Shown here: positions 7,428 through 13,682 of the stretch, piece after piece | Numbering within the stretch: the first letter of the stretch is position 1 | Layout of the letters: each line of letters opens with the position of its first letter | From: Rhizobacter sp. | GTDB taxonomy: Bacteria; Pseudomonadota; Gammaproteobacteria; Burkholderiales; Burkholderiaceae_C | Direction: 5' to 3' | DNA: 13,682 nt | Assembly (NCBI GenBank): GCA_025359585.1 | Contig: JANYFX010000339.1 | Coordinates: 1 to 13,682, forward strand | Translations under genes and position numbers: made by a program | The notes under the pieces: model-generated | Databases searched by the model: none | What the model was told of the DNA's origin: nothing | Seen by the model: only the letters and a program-made list of their open reading frames with translations

Positions 7428-8084
7428 CTAGCGCGCGCTGAACGCCAGCTTCAACCCGAGGCCGACGAACAAGGCGCCGGCGGCGCGTTGGAGCCACGGG
7501 CCGACCCTCGCGCTCCCGCTGCGGCCCGACAGGCCTTGGCGCACGCGGTGCGTCAGCAAGGCCACGCCGATGTTCACCGCGACACCGCCGACGGTGAACA
7601 CGAGACCGAGCGCCAGGAACGACAACGCCTGCTGCGGCGCACCCGGCACGATGAACTGCGGCAGGAAGGCGAGGAAGAACAAGGCCACCTTCGGGTTCAG
7701 CGCGTTCGTCCATGCGCCTTGCCAAAACACGCGTGACGAGCCCTGCACCCGCGTCGCACCCGAGGGGCTGACATCGGCGGGTGCATCGCCGCGCCCACGC
7801 GCCCGCATCATCGAGATACCGACCCACACCAGATAGGCCGCGCCGACCCACTTCACGAGCGTGAACGCCGTGGCGGAAGCCGCCAACAGCGCCGACAAGC
7901 CGACCGCCGCGAGCGCCACGTGCAACAGGCAGCCCGCCCCCACGCCGAGCGCCGCCAGCACGCCGGCACGCCGCCCGTGCACGGCGCTGCTGCCGGCCAC
8001 GAACAGCATGTCGGGCCCGGGCGTCAGGTTGACGAGCAGTGCCGCCGTCAGGAACAGCGGCAGGTCGTGGACCGCGAGGTTCAC
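7428..8084 (-). CDS. LysE/RhtB-family amino-acid exporter
   Basis: This is an inner-membrane exporter of the LysE superfamily, whose members export lysine, threonine, homoserine lactone or other small metabolites. The 218-residue protein has about six hydrophobic segments and the two usual signatures: LLVNLTPGPDMLFVAGSS (residues 16-33) and the mid-protein GAWTNALNPKVALFFLAFLPQF. The first motif sits in the first membrane segment, as expected. The start is GTG 8084: it gives the normal N-terminus (MNLAVHDLPLFL), and its GTGA overlaps the stop codon of the upstream DUF1993 gene, indicating translational coupling. A longer frame from 8528 runs antiparallel-free through the DUF1993 gene in another frame and is rejected. 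The substrate cannot be told from sequence. Confidence 0.92.
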   Translation of the reverse strand: MNLAVHDLPLFLTAALLVNLTPGPDMLFVAGSSAVHGRRAGVLAALGVGAGCLLHVALAAVGLSALLAASATAFTLVKWVGAAYLVWVGISMMRARGRGDAPADVSPSGATRVQGSSRVFWQGAWTNALNPKVALFFLAFLPQFIVPGAPQQALSFLALGLVFTVGGVAVNIGVALLTHRVRQGLSGRSGSARVGPWLQRAAGALFVGLGLKLAFSAR

Positions 8085-8593
8085 TGCTTGGGCGCGCCCA
8101 GGAAGTCCATCTTGCCGAGCTCGACGCCGTTGTGGCGCAGCAGCGCATAGGTGGTGGTCATGTGGAAATAGAAGTTCGGCAGCACGAAGTACTTCAGGTA
8201 GGCCTCGCCCTTCATCGTGGTCGAGCCGTCGCGGCGCGGGATCACGATGTCCTTGTCTTCGGTGCCGTCGATCTGCGCCGCCGGCACCGACTGCACGTAA
8301 TCCATGACCTTGCGCACCCGCTCGCGCAGCTCGGCAATGCTGGTCTCGTTGTCTTCGAACTTCGGCGAATCCACACCAGCGAGCCGTGCGACTGCGAACT
8401 TGGCACCATCGCAGGCGATCTGGATCTGGCGCGTGAACGGCAGCATGTCGGGCGCGAGGCGCGCGCTCAGGTAGACGCTGGGGTCGAACTTCTTCGCTGC
8501 CGCGTGGGCCTCGGCCTTGTCGAGCCACTGGCCCAGGTTGGTGAGCATGCGAACGAACACCGGCACACTGGCCGAATGCATGGTAATGGACAT
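8081..8593 (-). CDS. DUF1993 family protein
   Basis: This 170-residue cytoplasmic protein matches the DUF1993 family in length and motifs: an N-terminal SVPVFVRMLTNLGQWLDKAE, the middle DMLPFTRQIQIACDGAKFAV, and the C-terminal LPNFYFHMTTTYALLRHNG and LGKMDFLG. The fold is a predicted four-helix bundle related to DinB-like proteins; no biochemical function is established. The start is ATG 8593, preceded by a modest GAGAG. The longer frame to 8665 would run into the promoter region of the divergent dehydrogenase. It is the first gene of a two-gene unit with the LysE exporter, overlapping it by 4 bases. The 95-base divergent gap to the dehydrogenase holds no promoter I can call with confidence. 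Confidence 0.9.
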   Translation of the reverse strand: MSITMHSASVPVFVRMLTNLGQWLDKAEAHAAAKKFDPSVYLSARLAPDMLPFTRQIQIACDGAKFAVARLAGVDSPKFEDNETSIAELRERVRKVMDYVQSVPAAQIDGTEDKDIVIPRRDGSTTMKGEAYLKYFVLPNFYFHMTTTYALLRHNGVELGKMDFLGAPKQ

Positions 8594-8688
8594 GTTGTCT
8601 CTCGTCTTTGGGTGGGAAGCGGGCATGCTACAGGCCTTCGCGCAGACGTGCACAATCGCTGCCAACGCACAAAACCCCTGCGACCTTC

Positions 8689-9696
8689 GTGAACATCATC
8701 ATCCTCGACGACTACCAGGACGCGGTGCGCAAACTCAGGTGCGCCAGCCAGCTCGAGCAGCTCAACGCCAAGGTCTTCACCAACACCGTCAAGGGCATCG
8801 GCCAGCTGTCGATCCGGCTGCGTGATGTGGAAGTGCTGGTCCTGATCCGCGAACGCACCCAGTTCCCGCGCGCCCTGCTCGAAAAGCTGCCCAAGCTCAA
8901 GCTGATTTCGCAGACCGGCAAGGTCGGCGCGCACATCGATGTCGAGACCTGCACGCGCATGGGCATCGCCGTGGCCGAAGGCGTGGGCTCGCCCGTGGCC
9001 CCGGCCGAGCTGACCTGGGCGCTGATCATGGCCGCGATGCGCCGGCTGCCGCAGTACATCGGAAACCTCAAACACGGCGCCTGGCAGCAGTCGGGCCTGA
9101 AGGCGGGTTCGATGCCGCCGAACTTCGGCCTCGGCACGGTGCTGCGCGGCCGCACGCTCGGCGTCTGGGGCTACGGCAAGATCGGCCAACTCGTCGCCGG
9201 CTACGGCAAAGCCTTCGGCATGAACGTTGTCGTGTGGGGCAGCGAATCGGCGCGCTCGCGTGCCGAGCACGACGGGCTCACGGCCGCCACGAGCTGCGAA
9301 GAATTCTTCGAAACCTGCGACGTGCTTTCGCTGCACCTGCGCCTGCACGACAGCACGCGCGGCGTGGTGAAGTTCGACGCGCTCTCGCGCATGAAGCCCA
9401 CCGCCCTGCTCGTCAACACCTCGCGCGCCGAACTGATCGAAGAAGGCGCGCTGGTCTCGGCGCTGAACCGCGGCCGCCCGGGCATGGCGGCGGTCGACGT
9501 GTTCGAGAGCGAGCCAATCCTGCAAGGCCACCCGCTGCTGCGGCTGGAAAACGCGGTGTGCACGCCGCACATCGGCTACGTCGAACAAGACAGCTACGAG
9601 ATGTACTTCAGCGCGGCTTTCGAGAACGTCGTCAACTTCATCGGCGGCAACCCGACGAACATCGTCAACCCCGAAGCGCTGCGCGTGCTGCGCTGA
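8689..9696 (+). CDS. D-2-hydroxyacid dehydrogenase (NAD-dependent, SerA/PdxB-like superfamily)
   Basis: This soluble enzyme interconverts a D-2-hydroxyacid and its 2-ketoacid with NAD(P). The 335-residue protein begins with the family's usual NIIILDDYQDAVRKL, so the GTG at 8689 is chosen although no Shine-Dalgarno sequence is visible. The Rossmann motif GYGKIG is at 161-166 in LGVWGYGKIGQLVAGYGKAF. The catalytic residues are Arg246 (VNTSRAELI), Glu275 (DVFESEP) and His294 (CTPHIGY); the 29-residue Arg-Glu spacing equals that of E. coli SerA (Arg240/Glu269). There is no ACT domain, so it is not a regulated SerA. The substrate is unknown; glyoxylate, hydroxypyruvate and phosphoglycerate-like acids are possible. 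It is the first gene of a tight four-gene run, overlapping the MFS gene by one base (TGATG). Confidence 0.93.
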   Translation: MNIIILDDYQDAVRKLRCASQLEQLNAKVFTNTVKGIGQLSIRLRDVEVLVLIRERTQFPRALLEKLPKLKLISQTGKVGAHIDVETCTRMGIAVAEGVGSPVAPAELTWALIMAAMRRLPQYIGNLKHGAWQQSGLKAGSMPPNFGLGTVLRGRTLGVWGYGKIGQLVAGYGKAFGMNVVVWGSESARSRAEHDGLTAATSCEEFFETCDVLSLHLRLHDSTRGVVKFDALSRMKPTALLVNTSRAELIEEGALVSALNRGRPGMAAVDVFESEPILQGHPLLRLENAVCTPHIGYVEQDSYEMYFSAAFENVVNFIGGNPTNIVNPEALRVLR

Positions 9697-10886
9697 TGAG
9701 CGGCGCGTTGCCCGCACCCGCAGCAGCGCTTCGGCTTGTGCCCAGCGCGCGCTGGTCGTTGATGTTCGGCAACTTCGTGATCGGCTGCGGTGTGATGGTC
9801 GTGCCGGGCACGCTCAACGACCTGGCGCGTTCGCTCCAGGTCTCGGTGGCGCTCGCCGGCCAACTGATCGCGATCGCAGCAGTCACGATGGCCCTCGGTG
9901 CGCCGCTGATGGCCGGCTGGGTCGCGGGTTTCGACCGGCGCCGGCTGCTCGCGCTCTCGCTGCTCTGGTTCGCCGCGGGCCACGCCTTGAGCGCCTGCAT
10001 GCCCGACTACGCCACGCTGTGGCCGGTGCGCGCCCTCACGATGCTCGCGGCGGCCGTGTTCACGCCGCAAGCCGCCGCCGCGATCGGTTTCATGGCCGCA
10101 CCGCACGAGCGCGGCCGTGCGATCACCTTCATCTTTCTCGGCTGGTCGGTGGCGTCGGTGCTCGGCTTGCCGCTCTCGGCCTGGCTCGGCGAGACCTTCG
10201 GCTGGCGTGCGGCGTTCTTCGCCGTCGCGGCACTCGCCGTGATCGCTGCCGTCTGGGTCTTCGCGGTGCTGCCCGACGGCATCCGCCCCGCAGCACTCTC
10301 ATTGCGCGCCTGGAAAGAGGTGTTCACGAGCCCGCTGCTGATGGCCATCGTGCTCGTCACTGCACTGTCTGGCGCTGGCCAGTTCACGCTCTTTTCCTAC
10401 TTCACGCCGTACTACAAACAGACTCTCGGTTCGAGCACGGAGCAAATCACGTTCCTGCTGATGTGGTTCGGTGCCTTCGGGCTCATCGGCAACGTGGTGC
10501 TGACACGTGTGATCGACCGGGTCGGCCCGAACGTGGCGGTCGCGGTGGCCATGGGCCTGATGGCGACATCCCTGCTGCTGTGGCCGCTGGGCACGAATGT
10601 CACCAGTGTCGCGGTGGTGCTGGTCCCTTGGGCGCTGGGCTGCTTTTCCTCCAACTCGACACAGCAGGCGCGGCTGGGCATCACGGCACCGGCATTGGCG
10701 CCGGCGCTGATGGCACTCAACACCTCGGCGATCTACCTCGGGCAGGCGATGGGTGCTTCGAGCGGCGGCTGGCTGATCGCGCACTTCGGCTTCGCACCGC
10801 TGAACTGGGTCGGGCTGGTGTGGCTGGCCGCAGCGATCACGCTCAGCCTGTGGGCCGGGCGGCGTGCTGCGAGGGGGCTCGCATGA
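9696..10886 (+). CDS. MFS permease (DHA1/AraJ-like)
   Basis: This 396-residue inner-membrane protein has about 12 hydrophobic segments, the normal MFS size. Between the second and third segments the sequence GWVAGFDRRRLLAL (about 74-87) is a variant of MFS motif A, with the usual Asp-Arg and following arginines. Later segments are rich in Gly, Ala and Trp, e.g. ITFIFLGWSVASVLGLPLSAWLG cut short here at LGLPLSAW, and GETFGWRAAFF follows, typical of DHA1 efflux-type members such as AraJ/YdhP. ATG 9696 overlaps the dehydrogenase stop by one base, and its own stop overlaps the next ATG by four bases (ATGA), so translation is probably coupled. The substrate is unknown; given the operon, an organic acid or related metabolite is a guess. 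Confidence 0.9.
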   Translation: MSGALPAPAAALRLVPSARWSLMFGNFVIGCGVMVVPGTLNDLARSLQVSVALAGQLIAIAAVTMALGAPLMAGWVAGFDRRRLLALSLLWFAAGHALSACMPDYATLWPVRALTMLAAAVFTPQAAAAIGFMAAPHERGRAITFIFLGWSVASVLGLPLSAWLGETFGWRAAFFAVAALAVIAAVWVFAVLPDGIRPAALSLRAWKEVFTSPLLMAIVLVTALSGAGQFTLFSYFTPYYKQTLGSSTEQITFLLMWFGAFGLIGNVVLTRVIDRVGPNVAVAVAMGLMATSLLLWPLGTNVTSVAVVLVPWALGCFSSNSTQQARLGITAPALAPALMALNTSAIYLGQAMGASSGGWLIAHFGFAPLNWVGLVWLAAAITLSLWAGRRAARGLA

Positions 10887-11455
10887 GCGCCAGTGCCCCC
10901 GCGTTGAACACACCCGGCTCGGTGCGCGAATTGTTCTTCGCCTTCAACCGCCTCGCGCTGCAAGGCTTCGGTGGCGTGCTGCCGGTGGCGCAGCGCGAGC
11001 TGGTCGAGCGCTTGCGCTGGCTCGACAAGGAACAGTTCGTCGAGATGCTCGCGATCAGCCAGGTGCTGCCGGGGCCGAACATCGTGAACCTCGCACTGAT
11101 GTTCGGCGACCGCTTCTTCGGCATTCGCGGCGCGATGGCCGCACTCGCCGGCATGCTGCTCGCGCCGCTCGTGATCGTGCTGGCGCTGACCGCGCTGTAC
11201 GCGCAATTTGCGCAGCTGCCGATGGTCAGCGGTGCGCTGCGCGGCATGGGCGCGGTGGCCGCCGGGCTCGTGATCTCGACCGCGCTCAAACTCCTCGGAA
11301 CGCTGAGGCGCAATGCCATGGGCCTGCCGATCAGCCTGGCCTTCGCCGCCCTCACCTTCGCCGCCACGGCCTGGCTGCGCTGGCCGCTGGTGTGGGTCAT
11401 CGTCGGCCTGGGTTCGCTGGCAATTGCAGTCGCCTGGCAAAGGCTGCGCGAATGA
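10883..11455 (+). CDS. CHR-family (chromate transporter) single-domain protein, first half
   Basis: This 190-residue membrane protein is one CHR domain (Pfam Chromate_transp). Diagnostic stretches are the N-terminal FNRLALQGFGGVLPVAQREL, then RWLDKEQFVEMLAISQVLPG with the PGP motif continuing in PGPNIVNLALMFGDR, and GIRGAMAALAGMLLAPLV. Family members move chromate or sulfate-like oxyanions across the inner membrane. Long ChrA proteins carry two such domains in one chain; here they are encoded by two adjacent genes, the short-chain (SCHR) form, whose two proteins probably work as a pair with opposite membrane orientation. The ATG overlaps the MFS stop (ATGA), as the stop overlaps the next gene. 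No chrB regulator is in the window, so chromate resistance is not assured. Confidence 0.9.
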   Translation: MSASAPALNTPGSVRELFFAFNRLALQGFGGVLPVAQRELVERLRWLDKEQFVEMLAISQVLPGPNIVNLALMFGDRFFGIRGAMAALAGMLLAPLVIVLALTALYAQFAQLPMVSGALRGMGAVAAGLVISTALKLLGTLRRNAMGLPISLAFAALTFAATAWLRWPLVWVIVGLGSLAIAVAWQRLRE

Positions 11456-12003
11456 ACACCGGCTTGAGCGCCGCCGACCTGTTCGGCCTGTTCACGCACT
11501 TCCTGGTGCTGAGCCTGCTGGCCGTGGGCGGCGCGATCACGACGGTGCCCGACATGCACCGCTACATCGTCGCCGAACACCGCTGGATCAGCGACGCGCA
11601 GTTCACCTCGTCGATCGCGATCGCGCAGGCCGCACCCGGGCCGAACGTGCTCTTCGTCGCCGTGCTCGGCTGGAACGTGGCCGGCCCGCTCGGCGCCTTC
11701 GCGACGATGGCGGGCATTCTCCTGCCCTCGACCGTGCTCTCGCTGTGGGCCACGCGCTGGGGCTCGCAGCGGCGCGAAACACGCGGTGTGCGTGCTTTCA
11801 CCACGGGCCTCACACCGCTCACGCTGGGGCTGTTGCTCGCCACCGGCTGGGTGCTTGCCGAGCCCTACCTTCGAGACGCCAGCCACCGCTGGGGCGCGCT
11901 CGGCCTGATCTTGATCAGCGTGTTCGTGATGCTGCGCACCAAGCTCAGCCCGATGTGGCTGGTGGCGCTCGGCGCGGCGGCGGGCTTGCTGGGCTGGGTT
12001 TAG
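11452..12003 (+). CDS. CHR-family (chromate transporter) single-domain protein, second half
   Basis: This 183-residue membrane protein is the partner CHR domain. It aligns with the preceding gene at the key points: FLVLSLLAVGGAITTVPDMH (compare GFGGVLPVAQRE), EHRWISDAQFTSSIAIAQAA, APGPNVLFVAVLGW and GPLGAFATMAGILLPST. The C-terminal half is a series of hydrophobic segments ending in LGLILISVFVMLR and MWLVALGAAAGLLGWV, ending right at the stop. The ATG overlaps the upstream stop by 4 bases, so the two halves should be made in similar amounts. The sequences of the two halves are clearly diverged, as expected for an old duplication. It is the last gene of the plus-strand run and converges on the DUF302-like gene, with 5 bases between stop codons. 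Confidence 0.9.
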   Translation: MNTGLSAADLFGLFTHFLVLSLLAVGGAITTVPDMHRYIVAEHRWISDAQFTSSIAIAQAAPGPNVLFVAVLGWNVAGPLGAFATMAGILLPSTVLSLWATRWGSQRRETRGVRAFTTGLTPLTLGLLLATGWVLAEPYLRDASHRWGALGLILISVFVMLRTKLSPMWLVALGAAAGLLGWV

Positions 12004-12008
12004 GGCGG

Positions 12009-12518
12009 TCAGCCCAAGGCCCGGTCCACGAGCACGGGCAGTGCGGCCAGATCGTCGGCCACGGCTCGCGGCAGTTCATGCCACTGCTCGGCGCTGGCCG
12101 ATGCGGCCGACGCGATCAGCACATCGGCGCCGCCGCCGGCGCCGGCGCGCACCATCACGCTCAACGGCACGTCGAGCGCCGAGCTTGCGCCGTGCATCAC
12201 CACCAGCGTGCCACCCACCGACGAAGCCAGCACGATCACCGGGCGCGAACCGTCCATGCGGGCCAGCACCGAAAGCCCATGCTGGCGCGCCGAGTTTTCG
12301 ATGCGCAGCACGGTCTCGTTCACGCCGAAGCGGCTGTGGCGCAGCACCCGCATCACCTGGCTGCGGTCGGTGTCGGAGACATCGCGCATCGGGATCAGCG
12401 CGGCCATCACGACCGCGAGGCTGCCGGTCATCCACAAACGAAACGGACGTTGCACGTCGGGCGTCGAGCCGGCCGATGCGGCACCGCGAAAACGCGAAGG
12501 GAGCAGAAAATCTTTCAT
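12009..12518 (-). CDS. Membrane-anchored or exported DUF302-like protein
   Basis: This 169-residue protein has a basic N-terminus and one hydrophobic segment (about 27-43, FRLWMTGSLAVVMAALI), suggesting an uncleaved signal anchor or signal peptide. The rest has the layout of DUF302: FGVNETVLRIENSARQHGLS, VLARMDG, an area near VGGTLVVMHGASSALDVPL, then SVMVRAGAGGGADVLIAS. DUF302 domains usually have a more conserved middle strand, so this is a divergent member at best and the family call is moderate. The function of DUF302 is unknown. The start at 12518 lacks a strong Shine-Dalgarno sequence; Met30 (12431) lies inside the hydrophobic segment and is less likely. Nothing in the neighbourhood points to a partner. 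Confidence 0.65.
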   Translation of the reverse strand: MKDFLLPSRFRGAASAGSTPDVQRPFRLWMTGSLAVVMAALIPMRDVSDTDRSQVMRVLRHSRFGVNETVLRIENSARQHGLSVLARMDGSRPVIVLASSVGGTLVVMHGASSALDVPLSVMVRAGAGGGADVLIASAASASAEQWHELPRAVADDLAALPVLVDRALG

Positions 12519-12524
12519 GCGCCA

Positions 12525-12553
12525 AGCCTAGAAGCGCACTGTGTCGCAGGCAA
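12525..12553 (-). promoter_or_regulatory. Possible promoter of the DUF302-like gene
   Basis: Read on the minus strand, TTGCCT (12553-12548) and TAGGCT (12530-12525) are separated by 17 bases. The -10 is a weak match (3 of 6). It ends 6 bases before the ATG, so a transcript from it would have almost no leader. Otherwise the 86-base gap to upp shows nothing I can name. Confidence 0.25.
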
Positions 12554-12604
12554 GACAGATCGCGTTAATTTTGGTGAAGAGATGCGTCGAGCCGCACTCG
12601 GATT

Positions 12605-13231
12605 TCACTTGGTGCCGAAGATCTTGTCGCCCGCGTCGCCCAGCCCCGGAATGATGTAACCCACGTCGTTCAAGTGGCTGTCGATGGCCGCCGCCCAGCA
12701 GCGCACATCGGGGTGCGCCGCGTGCAAGGCCTTCACACCTTCTGGCGCAGCCACCAGCACGAGCGCGCGAATGTCCTTGCAGCCGCGGGCTTTAAGCAGG
12801 CTCACGGTCGCGATCATCGAGCCGGCGGTCGCGAGCATCGGGTCGATGATGATCGCGGTGCGTTCGTCGAGCTTGCCGACGAACTTCTCGAAGTAGTTTT
12901 CCGGCTGCAGCGTTTCGTGGTTGCGGCTCAGGCCGACCACGCTGACCTTGGCACTCGGGATCATGTCGAGCACGCCGTCGAGCATGCCCAGGCCGGCGCG
13001 CAGGATCGGCACCACCGTCACCTTCTTGCCGCTGATCTGCTCCACCTCGGCCGGGCCGCTCCAGCACTTCACCGTCGTCTTCTCGAGCGGGAAGTCGGCG
13101 GTGGCTTCGTACGCCAGCAAGCGCGCCAGCTCGTTCGTCAGCTCGCGAAACTTCTTGGTCGAGATGTCGTCTTCACGCAGCAGCCCGACCTTGTGTTTGA
13201 CGAGCGGGTGTTTGACATCGATCACAGGCAT
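12605..13231 (-). CDS. upp: Uracil phosphoribosyltransferase
   Basis: Upp makes UMP from uracil and PRPP in pyrimidine salvage, in the cytoplasm. At 208 residues it has exactly the length of the E. coli enzyme and the same landmarks: VKHPLVKHKVGLLRE, YEATADFPLEK, VTVVPILRAGLGMLDGVL, the PRPP loop DPMLATAGSM starting at Asp130, VLVAAPEG and the C-terminal uracil-binding GYIIPGLGDAGDKIFGTK. In the PRPP loop an alanine (Ala136) replaces the first glycine of the E. coli ATGGS. A strong ribosome binding site precedes the ATG. It follows rlmB on the same strand with a 22-base gap and is probably co-transcribed with it. Confidence 0.98.
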   Translation of the reverse strand: MPVIDVKHPLVKHKVGLLREDDISTKKFRELTNELARLLAYEATADFPLEKTTVKCWSGPAEVEQISGKKVTVVPILRAGLGMLDGVLDMIPSAKVSVVGLSRNHETLQPENYFEKFVGKLDERTAIIIDPMLATAGSMIATVSLLKARGCKDIRALVLVAAPEGVKALHAAHPDVRCWAAAIDSHLNDVGYIIPGLGDAGDKIFGTK

Positions 13232-13236
13232 TCGGA

Positions 13237-13243
13237 ACTCCTT
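13237..13243 (-). promoter_or_regulatory. Ribosome binding site of upp
   Basis: On the minus strand AAGGAGT lies 5 bases before the upp ATG (13231), a near-ideal Shine-Dalgarno sequence that fixes the start. Confidence 0.8.
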
Positions 13244-13246
13244 GAG

Positions 13247-13260
13247 GGCTTGTTCAAGCC
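13247..13260. repeat. Small inverted repeat at the rlmB stop codon
   Basis: GGCTT-GTTC-AAGCC is a perfect 5-bp stem with a 4-base loop (6 bp if the loop shrinks to two bases). It spans the rlmB stop codon and ends 3 bases upstream of the upp ribosome binding site. No T-run follows. It may only slow ribosomes or stabilise mRNA, or be chance. Confidence 0.4.
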
Positions 13261-13682
13261 GCGGACTTGATGCGCTGGCGCACCGCTTCGTACAAGCACA
13301 CGCCGCTGGCGACCGAGACGTTCAGGCTCTCGACCGCACCGGCCATCGGCAGGCGCACGAGTTCGTCGCAGGTCTTGCCAGTGAGCTGGCGCATGCCACT
13401 GCCTTCGGCACCGAGCACGAGCGCGACCGGGCCGGTCAGGTCGAGGTCGTATAACGATTGCTGCGCGTCGTCCGACGTGCCGATGATGCGGATGTCGCGC
13501 TCCTTCAGTTCGTTCAGCGTGCGCGCCAGGTTCGTCACCATGAAATACGGCACCGTGTCGGCGGCGCCGCTGGCCACTTTCGAGACCGTGGCGTTGATGC
13601 CGACCGCGTGGTCTTTCGGCGCGATGACCGCGTGCGCTCCGGCACCGTCGGCCACGCGCAGGCAGGCGCCGAGGTTGTGCGG
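13254..13682 (-). CDS. rlmB: 23S rRNA (guanosine-2'-O)-methyltransferase RlmB, N-terminus outside the window
   Basis: RlmB is a SpoU/TrmH (SPOUT) enzyme that 2'-O-methylates G2251 of 23S rRNA using S-adenosylmethionine. The last 142 residues are visible, the catalytic knotted domain; about 100 residues, including the L30e-like RNA-binding domain, lie beyond the right edge. SpoU motif 1 is NLGACLRVADGAGAHAV at the edge, motif 2 is LVLGAEGSGMRQLT, and motif 3 is RLPMAGAVESLNVSVASGV. HAVIAPKDHAVGINATVSKV also matches RlmB. The open frame continues to the last base of the window without a start. The ATG/GTG-like start within the window (13655) is internal and would remove the motif 1 asparagine and arginine. 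It is followed by upp in the same direction. Confidence 0.94.
   Translation of the reverse strand, partial: PHNLGACLRVADGAGAHAVIAPKDHAVGINATVSKVASGAADTVPYFMVTNLARTLNELKERDIRIIGTSDDAQQSLYDLDLTGPVALVLGAEGSGMRQLTGKTCDELVRLPMAGAVESLNVSVASGVCLYEAVRQRIKSAA

Noticed and set aside
8467..9717. Open frame of 416 codons on the minus strand, opposite the dehydrogenase
   Set aside because: The translation is rich in His, Arg, Asp and Gln with no family motif, and it runs antisense to a full set of catalytic motifs.
11313..12659. Open frame of 448 codons on the plus strand across the CHR genes and beyond
   Set aside because: It is a shadow frame over two CHR genes, the DUF302-like gene and the end of upp, with low-complexity Arg/Ala/His composition.

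Overview
This GC-rich window looks like core chromosome from a betaproteobacterium of the order Burkholderiales, probably near the Rubrivivax/Leptothrix/Rhizobacter group. That placement rests on the protein families seen, the GC-rich codon use, the E. coli-like LexA boxes and the ohrR-ohr order. No composition statistic or database search was run. Genes are packed tightly: no gap exceeds about 115 bases. No rRNA, tRNA, CRISPR array, insertion sequence or phage gene is visible.

Layout, left to right: (1) a YheS-type ABC-F ATPase, cut at the left edge; (2) an unusual double inverted repeat; (3) a membrane PAS-histidine kinase with no response regulator beside it; (4) the ohrR-ohr organic-peroxide switch, with all diagnostic cysteines and tyrosines and a candidate OhrR operator; (5) a convergent asparaginase-family gene; (6) lexA, divergent from the asparaginase gene, with two tandem SOS boxes in the shared promoter region, followed almost directly by a small helix-hairpin-helix (Cdd1-type) gene; (7) an unrecognised conserved-looking 147-residue protein; (8) a minus-strand pair, DUF1993 then a LysE-type exporter, overlapping by 4 bases; (9) a plus-strand run of four genes overlapping by 1, 4 and 4 bases: D-2-hydroxyacid dehydrogenase, MFS permease and two single-domain CHR (chromate-transporter family) proteins; (10) a minus-strand exported protein that looks DUF302-like; (11) a minus-strand rlmB-upp pair, with rlmB cut at the right edge.

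Two stress circuits can be read directly. Organic peroxides would oxidise OhrR Cys27 and release ohr, whose product reduces the peroxide. DNA damage would trigger self-cleavage of LexA at Ala107-Gly108 and raise expression of lexA and the gene behind it; one SOS box also lies just upstream of the asparaginase start. The least conventional element is the four-gene run that joins a hydroxyacid dehydrogenase and an MFS permease to a split CHR transporter without a chrB regulator. I see no clearly new defence or mobile system. The best leads are that operon, the SOS-linked Cdd1 gene, the shared SOS/asparaginase promoter, and the 12-bp palindrome in front of the orphan kinase.
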